From contig JAZSLS010000030.1 in the NCBI GenBank assembly GCA_045535465.1, positions 1 to 9,038 on the forward strand: 9,038 bases of DNA, read 5' to 3'. Below the pieces are notes generated by a model, which made no database searches, had not been told where the DNA came from, and saw only the letters and a list, made by a program, of their open reading frames with translations. Origin of the DNA: SIG636 sp045535465 (GTDB lineage: Bacteria > Bacillota > Clostridia > Oscillospirales > CAG-382). The translations under genes were made by a program, and so were the position numbers. Below, piece by piece: positions 1 to 6,887 of this stretch; positions within the stretch are counted from its first letter, which is position 1; each line of letters begins with the position of its first letter.

Positions 1-7
1 TCAGTAA

Positions 8-45
8 GGGGCTGTTTTAAATCAATCCTGATTTAAAACAGCCCC
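8..45 (-). terminator. Perfect 17-bp hairpin after the histidine kinase gene, probable terminator
   Basis: A perfect inverted repeat has arms at 8-24 and 29-45 with a 4-nt loop at 25-28. It begins 5 nt beyond the kinase stop codon at 51-53, the expected place for a transcription terminator of the two-component operon. The stem is GC-rich at its base (GGGGCTG) and AT-rich toward the loop. The weak point is the lack of a clear U-tract: on the minus strand the hairpin is followed by CTTACTGA. It could instead be an mRNA 3'-end stabiliser or a bidirectional structure shared with a gene beyond the left edge. Confidence 0.55.
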
Positions 46-50
46 AAACT

Positions 51-1538
51 TTAAAATGTAAACTCAAAAATACTGCCTTCGCCTAAAACGCTTTCCGCCC
101 TTATGGAACCGCCGTGGGCTTCGATAATGCTTTTAGCCATAGGCAGACCCAAACCGATACTGCTGTATCCATCGTCTGTTCTGGAGGCATCCACACGGAA
201 AAACCTGTCCCATATCTTTCCAAGGTTTTCCTCGGATATACCAATGCCGTTATCACGTACTACGCAGCGTGCGCCGTTTTCCCCGTGCTTTTCAATGCTT
301 ACTACAACAACGCCGCCGTCTTTGCCGTATTTTACAGCGTTGTTTATAAGGTTCATAAGCACGCTCATAATTGCTGTTTTATCTGCAAATACCTCGGTAG
401 GCTCCTTGCTTGTAAGCTTTATTTCTATGTTTTTGCATTGAGATACGGATTTTTCCTCGTCGATTATTATTTCCGCAAGCTCTGTTAAGTCAAAGCTTTC
501 TTTTTCAATAACTGTTCTGTTGTTGTCTGCCCTTGCCAAAGCCAGCAATTCCGACAATATTTTACGCATCTTGTGGCTTTGCTTGTTTATTGCTTCAAGT
601 GCTTCTTTCCTGTCCTCCTCTGTAGCGTTAGGATTAAGAGCAAGCTCGCTTTGAGCCATAATAACGGCAACCGGTGTACGAAGCTCGTGGGAGGCATCGT
701 CTGTAAATTGTCTTTCCTTTTCATAGTTATGCTGTATGGTGTCAAGCATACCGTCAAAGGTTTCTGCAAGCATACTAAGCTCGTCCTTGCCGTTGCCCGT
801 AGGTTTTATTCTGCGGCTTAAATCGTTGCTTCCCGCTATCTCGGCCGCTGCGGCGGTCATTCGGGATACCGGTCTGAAAGCTCGTCTCGTAATGGCGTAT
901 CCAAGCAAAGCAGCAACAAGTATAACAAACGGAACGGCAATAACCGCAAGCTTTAAAGTGCCGTGAGCAAAGGAGGAGCTAAGACCGGCGTTTATTGCGC
1001 CAACCACCCAAGCGTACTCGTCTTTATTGCCGGGGTCTCGTATCTGTTTTACGTAAACGTAGTATTTATCCGTTTCAGAGGCAAGCATCGTTTTCTGCTC
1101 GTTCTTTGCCGTTTCGGTATTAAACACCAAACCTTCGGGTAAAGCGCCGTGTATTATGGGCGTGTCAGAGTTCTTTTTTATCTGATAAATACAAAGGAAA
1201 ACATCACCGTTTGTAAATTTTGCATCCTCGGGCACCTCAAACTCCGAAACGGTGGGCTTTTCGCCTCCGACTGAAGGAGGGCGTTTGCCCTCGTCGGGTT
1301 TGTTTTCCCCCATAGGAGGGGGAACATACTCTTCCTTGGGGCCATCTTCGTTTCTGGGGTTTTTGTAACGTACACTTTCGGACAAAGCAGTAACGCTTTC
1401 TCTGGCAATTTCATAAAGCTCGTTTTTTGCAACGTTTTTAGAGATTGTTGTGGTATAAACAAGCAAAACACTTGCCAGCGCTATCATTACAAGGGTGAAG
1501 TAAAGCGTAATTTTAAGCTTTATTGATAAGCGTTTCAT
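51..1538 (-). CDS. Membrane sensor histidine kinase of a two-component system (HAMP-HisKA-HATPase)
   Basis: This 495-residue protein should autophosphorylate on histidine and pass the phosphate to the response regulator encoded just upstream. Visible layout: transmembrane segment at about 9-31, extracytoplasmic sensor region at about 32-194, second transmembrane segment at about 195-217, HAMP linker to about 270, then the catalytic core. The H-box is DASHELRTP with His284. The following ExxT (E285, T288) is the usual phosphatase signature, so dual kinase/phosphatase activity is likely. The N-box lies around NLINNAVKYG (396-405), G1 is DNGIGI (429-434), the F-box is RFFRVD (445-450) and G2 is GLGLP (462-466); no core motif is missing. 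Residues about 60-100 of the sensor are rich in Pro, Glu, Lys and Gly and look disordered. The ATG lies 2 nt after the regulator stop, and an AAAGGA Shine-Dalgarno falls within the regulator's last codons. The signal sensed cannot be told from sequence. Confidence 0.95.
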   Translation of the reverse strand: MKRLSIKLKITLYFTLVMIALASVLLVYTTTISKNVAKNELYEIARESVTALSESVRYKNPRNEDGPKEEYVPPPMGENKPDEGKRPPSVGGEKPTVSEFEVPEDAKFTNGDVFLCIYQIKKNSDTPIIHGALPEGLVFNTETAKNEQKTMLASETDKYYVYVKQIRDPGNKDEYAWVVGAINAGLSSSFAHGTLKLAVIAVPFVILVAALLGYAITRRAFRPVSRMTAAAAEIAGSNDLSRRIKPTGNGKDELSMLAETFDGMLDTIQHNYEKERQFTDDASHELRTPVAVIMAQSELALNPNATEEDRKEALEAINKQSHKMRKILSELLALARADNNRTVIEKESFDLTELAEIIIDEEKSVSQCKNIEIKLTSKEPTEVFADKTAIMSVLMNLINNAVKYGKDGGVVVVSIEKHGENGARCVVRDNGIGISEENLGKIWDRFFRVDASRTDDGYSSIGLGLPMAKSIIEAHGGSIRAESVLGEGSIFEFTF

Positions 1539-1540
1539 AT

Positions 1541-2209
1541 TTATTCCTTTACTATGTAGCCAACCCCACGTACCGTGTGGATAAGCTTGGTTTCAAAATC
1601 GCCGTCTATCTTTTTACGCAGGTAACTTATATATACGTCGATAACGTTGCTTCCGCCTTCGTAATCATAATTCCATATATGCTGTTCTATTTTTTCTCTG
1701 GACAAAACGTTGCCCTTGTTTTTAACCAAGTATTCAAGTATGGCAAATTCCTTGGAGGAGAGGGAAACGCTTTTGCCGCTTCTTGTAACGGTATGATTGT
1801 TAAGGTTCATTGTAAGGTCGCCTGCGGTTATAATATTTGTAACAACACCGCTTTTGCGCCTTGTAATGGCGTGTATCCTTGCAACAAGCTCATCGAGAGA
1901 GAAAGGCTTTATAAGATAATCGTCGGCGCCTGCATTTAGCCCGTCTACTCTGTCAGATATCGAATCCTTTGCCGTAAGCACCAGCACGGGTACAGAATTT
2001 TTTTTGCTTCTTATCCATTCAAGTACTTCAATACCGGAAAGCTTCGGCATCATTATATCTAAAACAATGGCATCGTATTCGGCAAAACGCAAATAATCAA
2101 TAGCCTCTTCGCCGTCGTAACAGCAATCAACGGAAAAGCCTTCCATCCCCAAACGCTTTGCTACAACTCCGCAAAGAGCTCTTTCATCATCAGCAATAAG
2201 TATTCTCAA
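1541..2209 (-). CDS. OmpR/PhoB-family response regulator (two-component system)
   Basis: A 222-residue DNA-binding response regulator, partner of the kinase encoded 2 nt downstream. The receiver domain (about 1-118) has the acidic pair D7/D8, the phospho-acceptor D51 in VLDIMMP, the switch residue T79 in LTAKD, and K101 in LIKPFSLDEL. The winged-helix output domain (about 127-222) shows the typical SSKEFAILEYLVKNKG helix, a recognition helix around VIDVYISYLRKKID, and the closing wing IHTVRGVGYIV. The start is a TTG at 2207-2209. The frame has a TAA only five codons upstream with no ATG between, and AAGGAGGG lies 6 nt before the TTG, so TTG is the only plausible start. The length is normal for the subfamily. 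Target genes are unknown; autoregulation is common in this family but no operator repeat stands out here. Confidence 0.96.
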   Translation of the reverse strand: MRILIADDERALCGVVAKRLGMEGFSVDCCYDGEEAIDYLRFAEYDAIVLDIMMPKLSGIEVLEWIRSKKNSVPVLVLTAKDSISDRVDGLNAGADDYLIKPFSLDELVARIHAITRRKSGVVTNIITAGDLTMNLNNHTVTRSGKSVSLSSKEFAILEYLVKNKGNVLSREKIEQHIWNYDYEGGSNVIDVYISYLRKKIDGDFETKLIHTVRGVGYIVKE

Positions 2210-2215
2210 GAAAAA

Positions 2216-2223
2216 CCCTCCTT
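2216..2223 (-). promoter_or_regulatory. Strong Shine-Dalgarno fixing the TTG start of the response regulator
   Basis: AAGGAGGG on the minus strand sits 6 nt upstream of the TTG codon at 2207-2209. It is a near-full match to the anti-Shine-Dalgarno sequence and, with the in-frame TAA just upstream, decides the non-ATG start. Confidence 0.85.
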
Positions 2224-2239
2224 ACTATTACTCAAGTTA

Positions 2240-2266
2240 ATTATATGCCATAGATGTTAATAACAA
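2240..2266 (-). promoter_or_regulatory. Candidate sigma-A-type promoter for the two-component operon
   Basis: On the minus strand a perfect -10 hexamer TATAAT (2240-2245) precedes the response regulator by about 30 nt. The best -35 candidate is TTGTTA (2261-2266), four of six matches to consensus, with a short 15-nt spacer. Initiation would fall near 2233, giving a leader of about two dozen nucleotides holding the strong Shine-Dalgarno. The -10 is convincing and the -35 is weak, so the promoter may need an activator, possibly the regulator itself (inference). Confidence 0.45.
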
Positions 2267-2269
2267 ATG

Positions 2270-2296
2270 AAAAAAGGAAAGCAAATTTGCTTTCCC
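2270..2296 (-). terminator. Intrinsic terminator at the end of the rimP-truB operon
   Basis: A perfect 20-nt palindrome at 2276-2295 folds into an 8-bp stem (GGAAAGCA/TGCTTTCC) with an AATT loop. On the minus strand it is followed at once by six T residues and then CATTTGTT. It begins 13 nt after the truB stop codon. This is a classic Rho-independent terminator and separates the operon from the two-component genes. Its T-run lies just upstream of the proposed promoter for those genes. Confidence 0.88.
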
Positions 2297-2308
2297 TTTA
2301 TTGTTTAC

Positions 2309-3217
2309 TTAATTAAAGAACATTTTTCTCGCTTTTAAAGCTACACCCTTGTCATACCTTGCGCTTTCGCCCAAAGCAATAAAACCGTCTTCACCGTAAA
2401 CACGGTACAAAACTCCTACCGCCTCTCGGTCAATGCCTGCAGGGCGCAGTTTTTTAAAATATATCTCGCATCCGTTTTTGTAAAGTCCTGCGTAAAACTT
2501 AGGCAAAAAGATACGGGGTAAATCTATAAAAAGAGAGTCGATAGGGATAAGACAAGCTGCCTTTTCCTCGTCTGTCATAGCCATAAGCTCTTCCAGCGTG
2601 TGGGCGTCCTTAATATCAAACTGTCCAACCCTTGTTCTGCAAAGGGAAGACATAGCACCGCCGCAACCAAGCTTTTCCCCAATGTCGTAGCACAGCGTTC
2701 TTATGTAGGTGCCCTTGGAGCAGTCCACGTCGATAAAAAGCTTGCCTTCTCTTTCAAAAGCGGTAAGACTGCTTATGGTAACCTCTCTTGGTGTTCTCTC
2801 TACCTCAATGCCTTGTCTGGCAAGGTTAACCAGCTTAACGCCGCCAACCTTCAGAGCAGAGTACATAGGCGGCATTTGCATAAACGTGCCCACAAACTCT
2901 TTTGCTGCCATCTCAAAGCTTTCAAAGTCGGGAAGAGTCCCCTCGTAACGGTTAAGCACGTTCCCCGTGGTGTCAAAGCTGTCGGTAGTTATACCAAGCT
3001 CTACTCCCGCAAGATAAGCCTTGTCGTGGTCCTTTAAAAATTCCGATGCCTTCACCGCTCTGCCTATCAAAATAGGCAAAACCCCCGTAGCCATAGGGTC
3101 AAGAGTACCGCAATGCCCAACGGTTTTAGTGCCAAAGATGCGTCTGATTCGGTTTACAACGCCGTGACTGCTAAGTCCGGCGGGCTTGTTGACAATAATA
3201 ATACCACTTGCATCCAT
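2309..3217 (-). CDS. truB: tRNA pseudouridine(55) synthase TruB
   Basis: A 302-residue enzyme converting U55 of the tRNA T-arm to pseudouridine, acting in the cytoplasm on elongator tRNAs. The N-terminus IIIVNKPAGLSSHGVV is typical. The catalytic motif is GHCGTLDPMATGVLP (34-48) with nucleophile Asp40; the family often has Thr where Cys36 stands here. KAYLAG supplies Tyr68, and GTYIRTL supplies Tyr171 and Arg173, matching by pattern the substrate-stacking Tyr and the Arg of the E. coli enzyme. QMPPMYSALKVGG (114-126) is another family block. The C-terminal part (about 230-302) resembles the small RNA-binding extension of bacterial TruB. The ATG follows the nrnA stop by 2 nt. No good Shine-Dalgarno is seen (the nearest purine-rich stretch, GGACGG, is too distant), so translation is probably coupled to nrnA. 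It is the last gene of the operon; ribF, which often follows truB, is absent. Confidence 0.97.
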   Translation of the reverse strand: MDASGIIIVNKPAGLSSHGVVNRIRRIFGTKTVGHCGTLDPMATGVLPILIGRAVKASEFLKDHDKAYLAGVELGITTDSFDTTGNVLNRYEGTLPDFESFEMAAKEFVGTFMQMPPMYSALKVGGVKLVNLARQGIEVERTPREVTISSLTAFEREGKLFIDVDCSKGTYIRTLCYDIGEKLGCGGAMSSLCRTRVGQFDIKDAHTLEELMAMTDEEKAACLIPIDSLFIDLPRIFLPKFYAGLYKNGCEIYFKKLRPAGIDREAVGVLYRVYGEDGFIALGESARYDKGVALKARKMFFN

Positions 3218-3219
3218 AA

Positions 3220-4179
3220 CTAAAAAGCACCGTCCAAATTTTTAATTAAATTCGCCGTAGCTTCACTTACGCAGCCGGCGTAGCGGTAACCTGCGGCGTG
3301 GATATGACCACCTCCGCCGTAAAGCTTGGCAAACTCCGAAACGTCAAAATAATCGTTGGAGCGAAGGGAAACCTTGGTGGCGCCGTCTCTTGGGCGAAGC
3401 ACCGCAGAAAACTCAACCCCGCATATTTGTCTGGGAATTTGGTTAAGCACGTCGTAATCACTGTCTGAAACGCCAAGAGCTTCGGCGGTTTTCTCATCAA
3501 TGGAAACAATGGCAACTTTACCGTTCATATAAAAGGAGAGATTGTTATATGCTGCACGTTCAAGCGATATTTGGGTAAGAGTTTTTTGTTCAAACAAAAG
3601 CTTGTTTATAATAACAAAGTCTGCACCCTTGCGTATTAGCTCTGCTGCGTATTCATAGGTTTCAGCCCTGGTGTTAGCATACTTAAATCCACCGCTGTCA
3701 GAGCATATTGCCGTATATAACGCCGTAGCCATTTCCTTGTCAAGCTCTACGCCCAGCTCGTGTGCCAATTCGTAAATTATTTCACCGTTAGCAATGTAGT
3801 TATCCTTTGCCAACAAACGCTTGCAGGGAAGCGAATTACCCCTATGGTGGTCTATAGACAGCTCAAAAGCGTTTGTTTCGCAAAAAGAACCAAGCTTTCC
3901 AAGCACAGCCGCAGAAGCCACGTCAACACTCACGGCCGTTTCCGCTGCTTCGGGTATCTTAGCGGTAAAAACACCGTCTGTATCCATAAAGCTAAGCTTG
4001 TTTGGTATGGTGTCAGCGCAAACGGCAACGGCATTCTTGCCCATTTTTCTGAGAATACGAACCAAAGCCGCCGCAGACCCCAAGGTATCGCCATCGGGGT
4101 TAGCGTGAGTGAATATTACAAATCCGTCTTTGCTTTTAAAAAACTCAGCGGCTTCTTTTAAACTTATATTGCTCATCAT
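3220..4179 (-). CDS. nrnA: Bifunctional oligoribonuclease/pAp phosphatase NrnA-like (DHH/DHHA1 family)
   Basis: A 319-residue DHH-superfamily phosphoesterase. Family knowledge: NrnA degrades 2-5-nt 'nanoRNA' from the end and dephosphorylates 3'-phosphoadenosine-5'-phosphate, using Mn ions. Metal-binding motifs in order: THANPDGDTLGS (24-35; H25, D29, D31), SVDVAS (D86), the DHH signature SIDHHRGN (D110-H111-H112), and ICSDSGGFKYANT (D161). The C-terminal DHHA1 domain carries YGGGGHIHAAG (287-297), the substrate-binding glycine-rich loop, after a RPRDG...KVSLRS strand. The length matches NrnA (about 310-325) and is far shorter than RecJ. The ATG at 4177-4179 overlaps the rbfA stop by one base (TAATG), with GGAGAGGA just upstream, so coupling is likely; a second ATG follows immediately. 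Placement between rbfA and truB is commonly seen in clostridia. Substrate assignment is by family and not proved by sequence. Confidence 0.92.
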   Translation of the reverse strand: MMSNISLKEAAEFFKSKDGFVIFTHANPDGDTLGSAAALVRILRKMGKNAVAVCADTIPNKLSFMDTDGVFTAKIPEAAETAVSVDVASAAVLGKLGSFCETNAFELSIDHHRGNSLPCKRLLAKDNYIANGEIIYELAHELGVELDKEMATALYTAICSDSGGFKYANTRAETYEYAAELIRKGADFVIINKLLFEQKTLTQISLERAAYNNLSFYMNGKVAIVSIDEKTAEALGVSDSDYDVLNQIPRQICGVEFSAVLRPRDGATKVSLRSNDYFDVSEFAKLYGGGGHIHAAGYRYAGCVSEATANLIKNLDGAF

Positions 4180-4544
4180 TAATTGTCCTCTCCGCCACCG
4201 GGTTCGGTGGAATAGGTGGTGTTTCGCAATATATCGGAAATCTTCATAGCACGCTCAGCCGTATCATCCTTTATAAAGCTAAGCTTAGGCGTAACACGAA
4301 GATTAAGCCTTGCTGCCAGCTCGCCACGGATATAACCGCCGGCAGACACCAAACCCTTAGCCAAGTCCGGAGCGCATTGCCCCAAAACGCTGTAGTGTAC
4401 CTTGGCAAAGGAAAGGTCAGCAGAAACGTCCACTCCCGTAATGCTTATAAAAGCACCCGAAACTCTTGGGTCTTTAACACTACGGAGTATGTCCGTCAGC
4501 TCTCTTGCTACGCTTTCGTTTATTCTGTCAATTCTGTGAGCCAT
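4179..4544 (-). CDS. rbfA: 30S ribosome-binding factor RbfA
   Basis: A 121-residue single-domain KH-like protein that binds the immature 30S subunit near the 5' end of 16S rRNA and supports late maturation, notably in the cold. Family blocks: MAHRIDRINESVARELTDIL at the N-terminus, then KDPRVSGAFISITGVDVS (24-41), DLSFAKVHYSV (43-53), the kinked-helix region SAGGYIRGELAARLNLRVTP (67-86), and LSFIKDDTAERAMKISDIL (88-106). A short acidic, glycine-rich tail ends the protein. The length is normal. The ATG is 12 nt after the infB stop and has a GAAGG Shine-Dalgarno in that gap. Its own TAA shares one base with the nrnA start, so the two are probably translated in a coupled way. RbfA and RimP, encoded at opposite ends of the early operon, act on the same assembly pathway. 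Confidence 0.96.
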   Translation of the reverse strand: MAHRIDRINESVARELTDILRSVKDPRVSGAFISITGVDVSADLSFAKVHYSVLGQCAPDLAKGLVSAGGYIRGELAARLNLRVTPKLSFIKDDTAERAMKISDILRNTTYSTEPGGGEDN

Positions 4545-4556
4545 TAAATTACCTTC

Positions 4557-6884
4557 TTATGCTTTAATTTCCTCCATAATAAAGGCTTCAAGAACGTCAC
4601 CTATCTTGATATCGTTAAACTTTTCAAGACCGATACCGCACTCGTAGGACTGCGCAACCTCACGCACGTCATCCTTGAAACGTCTAAGGGAGGATATCTT
4701 GTCCTCAAATATAACAACGCTGTCACGTACTACACGTATAGAAGCGTTACGTGTAATCTTACCGTCAAGAACGTAGGAGCCTGCAATGGTACCGATGTTG
4801 GGAACGTGAATGGTTTGTCTAACCTCGGCACGTCCAAGGATAACTTCCTTAAACTTAGGAGCAAGCATACCCTTCATAGCGGCTTCTATTTCTTCAAGAC
4901 ATTCGTAAATTACACGATATGTTCTTATATCAACGTGCTTTTCTTCGGCAGAAGACAAAGCAGATTTATCGGGTCTAATGTTAAAGCCTATGATTATAGC
5001 GTTGGAAGCATCAGCAAGCATAACGTCGTTATCGCTTATGCCGCCAACACCTGCGTGTATAACCTTAACCTTAACCTCTTCATTGGAAAGCTTTTCAAGG
5101 CTTGCCTTAACAGCCTCTGCAGAGCCCTGAACGTCGGCCTTAACTATAATGCTAAGCTCCTTAATACCTTCATTAATCTGGCTAAACAAATCGTCCAGGT
5201 TGACCTTAGCATTGCGGGAAAATTCAGCTTCCTTCTTTTCCTGCTTACGCTTTTCAACAAGCTCACGAGCCATTTTCTCGTCCTTAACGGCGTAAATAAC
5301 GTCGCCTGCTTCGGGCACTTCGGAAAGGCCGGTGATTTCAACAGGGCAGGAAGGACCTGCTTCGGTAATGCGCTGTCCCTTATCGTTAAGCATAACTCTT
5401 ACACGGCCAACGGAGGTGCCTGCAATAACCACGTCACCCATTTTAAGGGTGCCGTTTTGAACAAGGATAGTGGCAACGGTACCGCGGCCCTTGTCAAGTC
5501 TTGCCTCAACGACAACGCCCTTAGCTGCTCTGTTGGGGTTAGCCTTAAGCTCCATAACCTCAGCGGTAAGGAGAATCATTTCCAAAAGCTCGTCAATACC
5601 TTCGTGTTTAAGTGCGGAAACAGGAACGCAAATAACGTCACCGCCCCATTCTTCGGGCACAAGGTCGTACTGAACAAGGTTGTTCTTAACGTTGTCGGGG
5701 TTAGCGGTAGGCTTATCCATTTTGTTTATTGCAACAACTATGGAAACGCCTGCAGCCTTAGCGTGGTTAATAGCTTCAATTGTCTGTGGCATAATACCGT
5801 CATCTGCTGCAACAACAAGCACGGCGATGTCGGTAATATTTGCACCTCTTGCACGCATAGCGGTAAAAGCAGCGTGACCGGGGGTGTCAAGGAAGGTTAT
5901 GTTCTCGCCGTTTGCGGTAACGCTGTACGCACCTATGTGCTGGGTAATACCGCCTGCTTCGCCTGCGGTAACTCTTGTGTTACGGATAGCATCCAAAAGG
6001 GAAGTCTTACCGTGGTCAACGTGACCCATAACAACAACTACGGGCGCTCTGTGAACAAGGTTTTCCTCAGCGTCAATGCTTTCATCAAACAAACGTTCCT
6101 CAATGGTAACAACAACTTCCTTGGTTACCTCAATACCCATTTCGTCACAAAGCAGGAAAGCCGTATCAAAGTCAACGCTTTGGTTAACCGTAGCCATAAC
6201 ACCCATCTTCATAAGACGCTTAATTACCTCAGCAACCGCAGTCTTCATACGGGAAGCCAGCTCAGCAACGGTAATTTCGTCGGGAACGGTAATGGAAAGC
6301 TTAACAGGCTTAGGCTTAAAAGGAGCTTTTTTGGGCTGTTGCTTGCCTTGCTCGGTTTTGCCACCCTTAAAGCCTTCGCCGGGACGGGTGTTAGCACTCT
6401 TTTTCTTCATACGCTGTACGCCCTTGCCATCCTTATCGGTGCGGGTGTCGTATTTGTCAAGATTGTCGTCGTATTTGGAAAGGTCAACGGAAGCACCGCC
6501 ACGGGTATCAACGTGGCGAACCTGAGTCTTATCCTTCTTTTTAACGGGAGCAGCGCCCTTTTTGGGAGCGGGCTTCTGTGCGGAGGGAGTGCCCTCCTTA
6601 GTCTCCTCGGTCTTGGCAACAGGAGCATCTGCCGCCTTTTTCTTTTCAGCTTCAGCCTTTAAAGCGGCCTTTTTATCATCGTAATACTTAAAAAAGGCAG
6701 TCAGGTCAACCTGATTATTTTGAGTAACGTATTCAAAAATAAGGCTAAGCTCGTTATCCTCCAAAACAGACATAGAGCTTTTTCTGGGCATACCGTGGTC
6801 ACTCAAAAGCTGAACCAAATCTTTATTCTTTACATTTAAGTCTTTTGCAAGACTGTTAATTCTAAACTTTTCCATAGTTGCCAT
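4557..6884 (-). CDS. infB: Translation initiation factor IF-2
   Basis: A 775-residue GTPase that places initiator fMet-tRNA on the 30S subunit and promotes subunit joining. Domains: a first IF2_N helical module (about 5-55); a low-complexity Lys/Ala/Pro/Glu/Gly-rich linker (about 70-195); a second IF2_N module (about 197-252); the GTPase domain (about 280-445) with G1 GHVDHGKT (287-294), G2 GGITQHIG (311-318), G3 DTPGH (333-337), G4 NKMD (387-390) and G5 SAL (423-425); domain II (about 455-535); a charged helix (about 535-560); domain III with VQGSAEA (585-591); and the C-terminal beta-barrel that binds fMet-tRNA (about 675-775). The length lies between B. subtilis (about 716) and E. coli (890), and the difference is in the linker. 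The first ATG is preferred over Met4 because GGAGGTG lies 9 nt before it. Codon use avoids TTA, CTA and TCA across most of the gene, which leaves a long antisense frame open. Confidence 0.98.
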   Translation of the reverse strand: MATMEKFRINSLAKDLNVKNKDLVQLLSDHGMPRKSSMSVLEDNELSLIFEYVTQNNQVDLTAFFKYYDDKKAALKAEAEKKKAADAPVAKTEETKEGTPSAQKPAPKKGAAPVKKKDKTQVRHVDTRGGASVDLSKYDDNLDKYDTRTDKDGKGVQRMKKKSANTRPGEGFKGGKTEQGKQQPKKAPFKPKPVKLSITVPDEITVAELASRMKTAVAEVIKRLMKMGVMATVNQSVDFDTAFLLCDEMGIEVTKEVVVTIEERLFDESIDAEENLVHRAPVVVVMGHVDHGKTSLLDAIRNTRVTAGEAGGITQHIGAYSVTANGENITFLDTPGHAAFTAMRARGANITDIAVLVVAADDGIMPQTIEAINHAKAAGVSIVVAINKMDKPTANPDNVKNNLVQYDLVPEEWGGDVICVPVSALKHEGIDELLEMILLTAEVMELKANPNRAAKGVVVEARLDKGRGTVATILVQNGTLKMGDVVIAGTSVGRVRVMLNDKGQRITEAGPSCPVEITGLSEVPEAGDVIYAVKDEKMARELVEKRKQEKKEAEFSRNAKVNLDDLFSQINEGIKELSIIVKADVQGSAEAVKASLEKLSNEEVKVKVIHAGVGGISDNDVMLADASNAIIIGFNIRPDKSALSSAEEKHVDIRTYRVIYECLEEIEAAMKGMLAPKFKEVILGRAEVRQTIHVPNIGTIAGSYVLDGKITRNASIRVVRDSVVIFEDKISSLRRFKDDVREVAQSYECGIGLEKFNDIKIGDVLEAFIMEEIKA

Positions 6885-6887
6885 ATA

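Noticed and set aside
3220..4179. RecJ or a DNA-repair exonuclease identity for the DHH protein
   Set aside because: It is about 320 residues with only the DHH and DHHA1 parts. RecJ is much longer and has an extra OB-fold region, so NrnA fits better.
6076..6525. Internal translation starts in infB that would give shorter IF2 isoforms
   Set aside because: In-frame Met codons occur around residues 159 and 225-230, but none has a convincing Shine-Dalgarno at the right distance. Isoforms are known in other bacteria but not supported here.
4806..6662. A 618-codon plus-strand open frame opposite infB
   Set aside because: It lies in exact antisense codon register with infB and its openness follows from rare TTA/CTA/TCA codons there. 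The translation has no recognisable domain (Asn/Cys/Val-rich, as expected of an antisense shadow), while infB is unmistakable.
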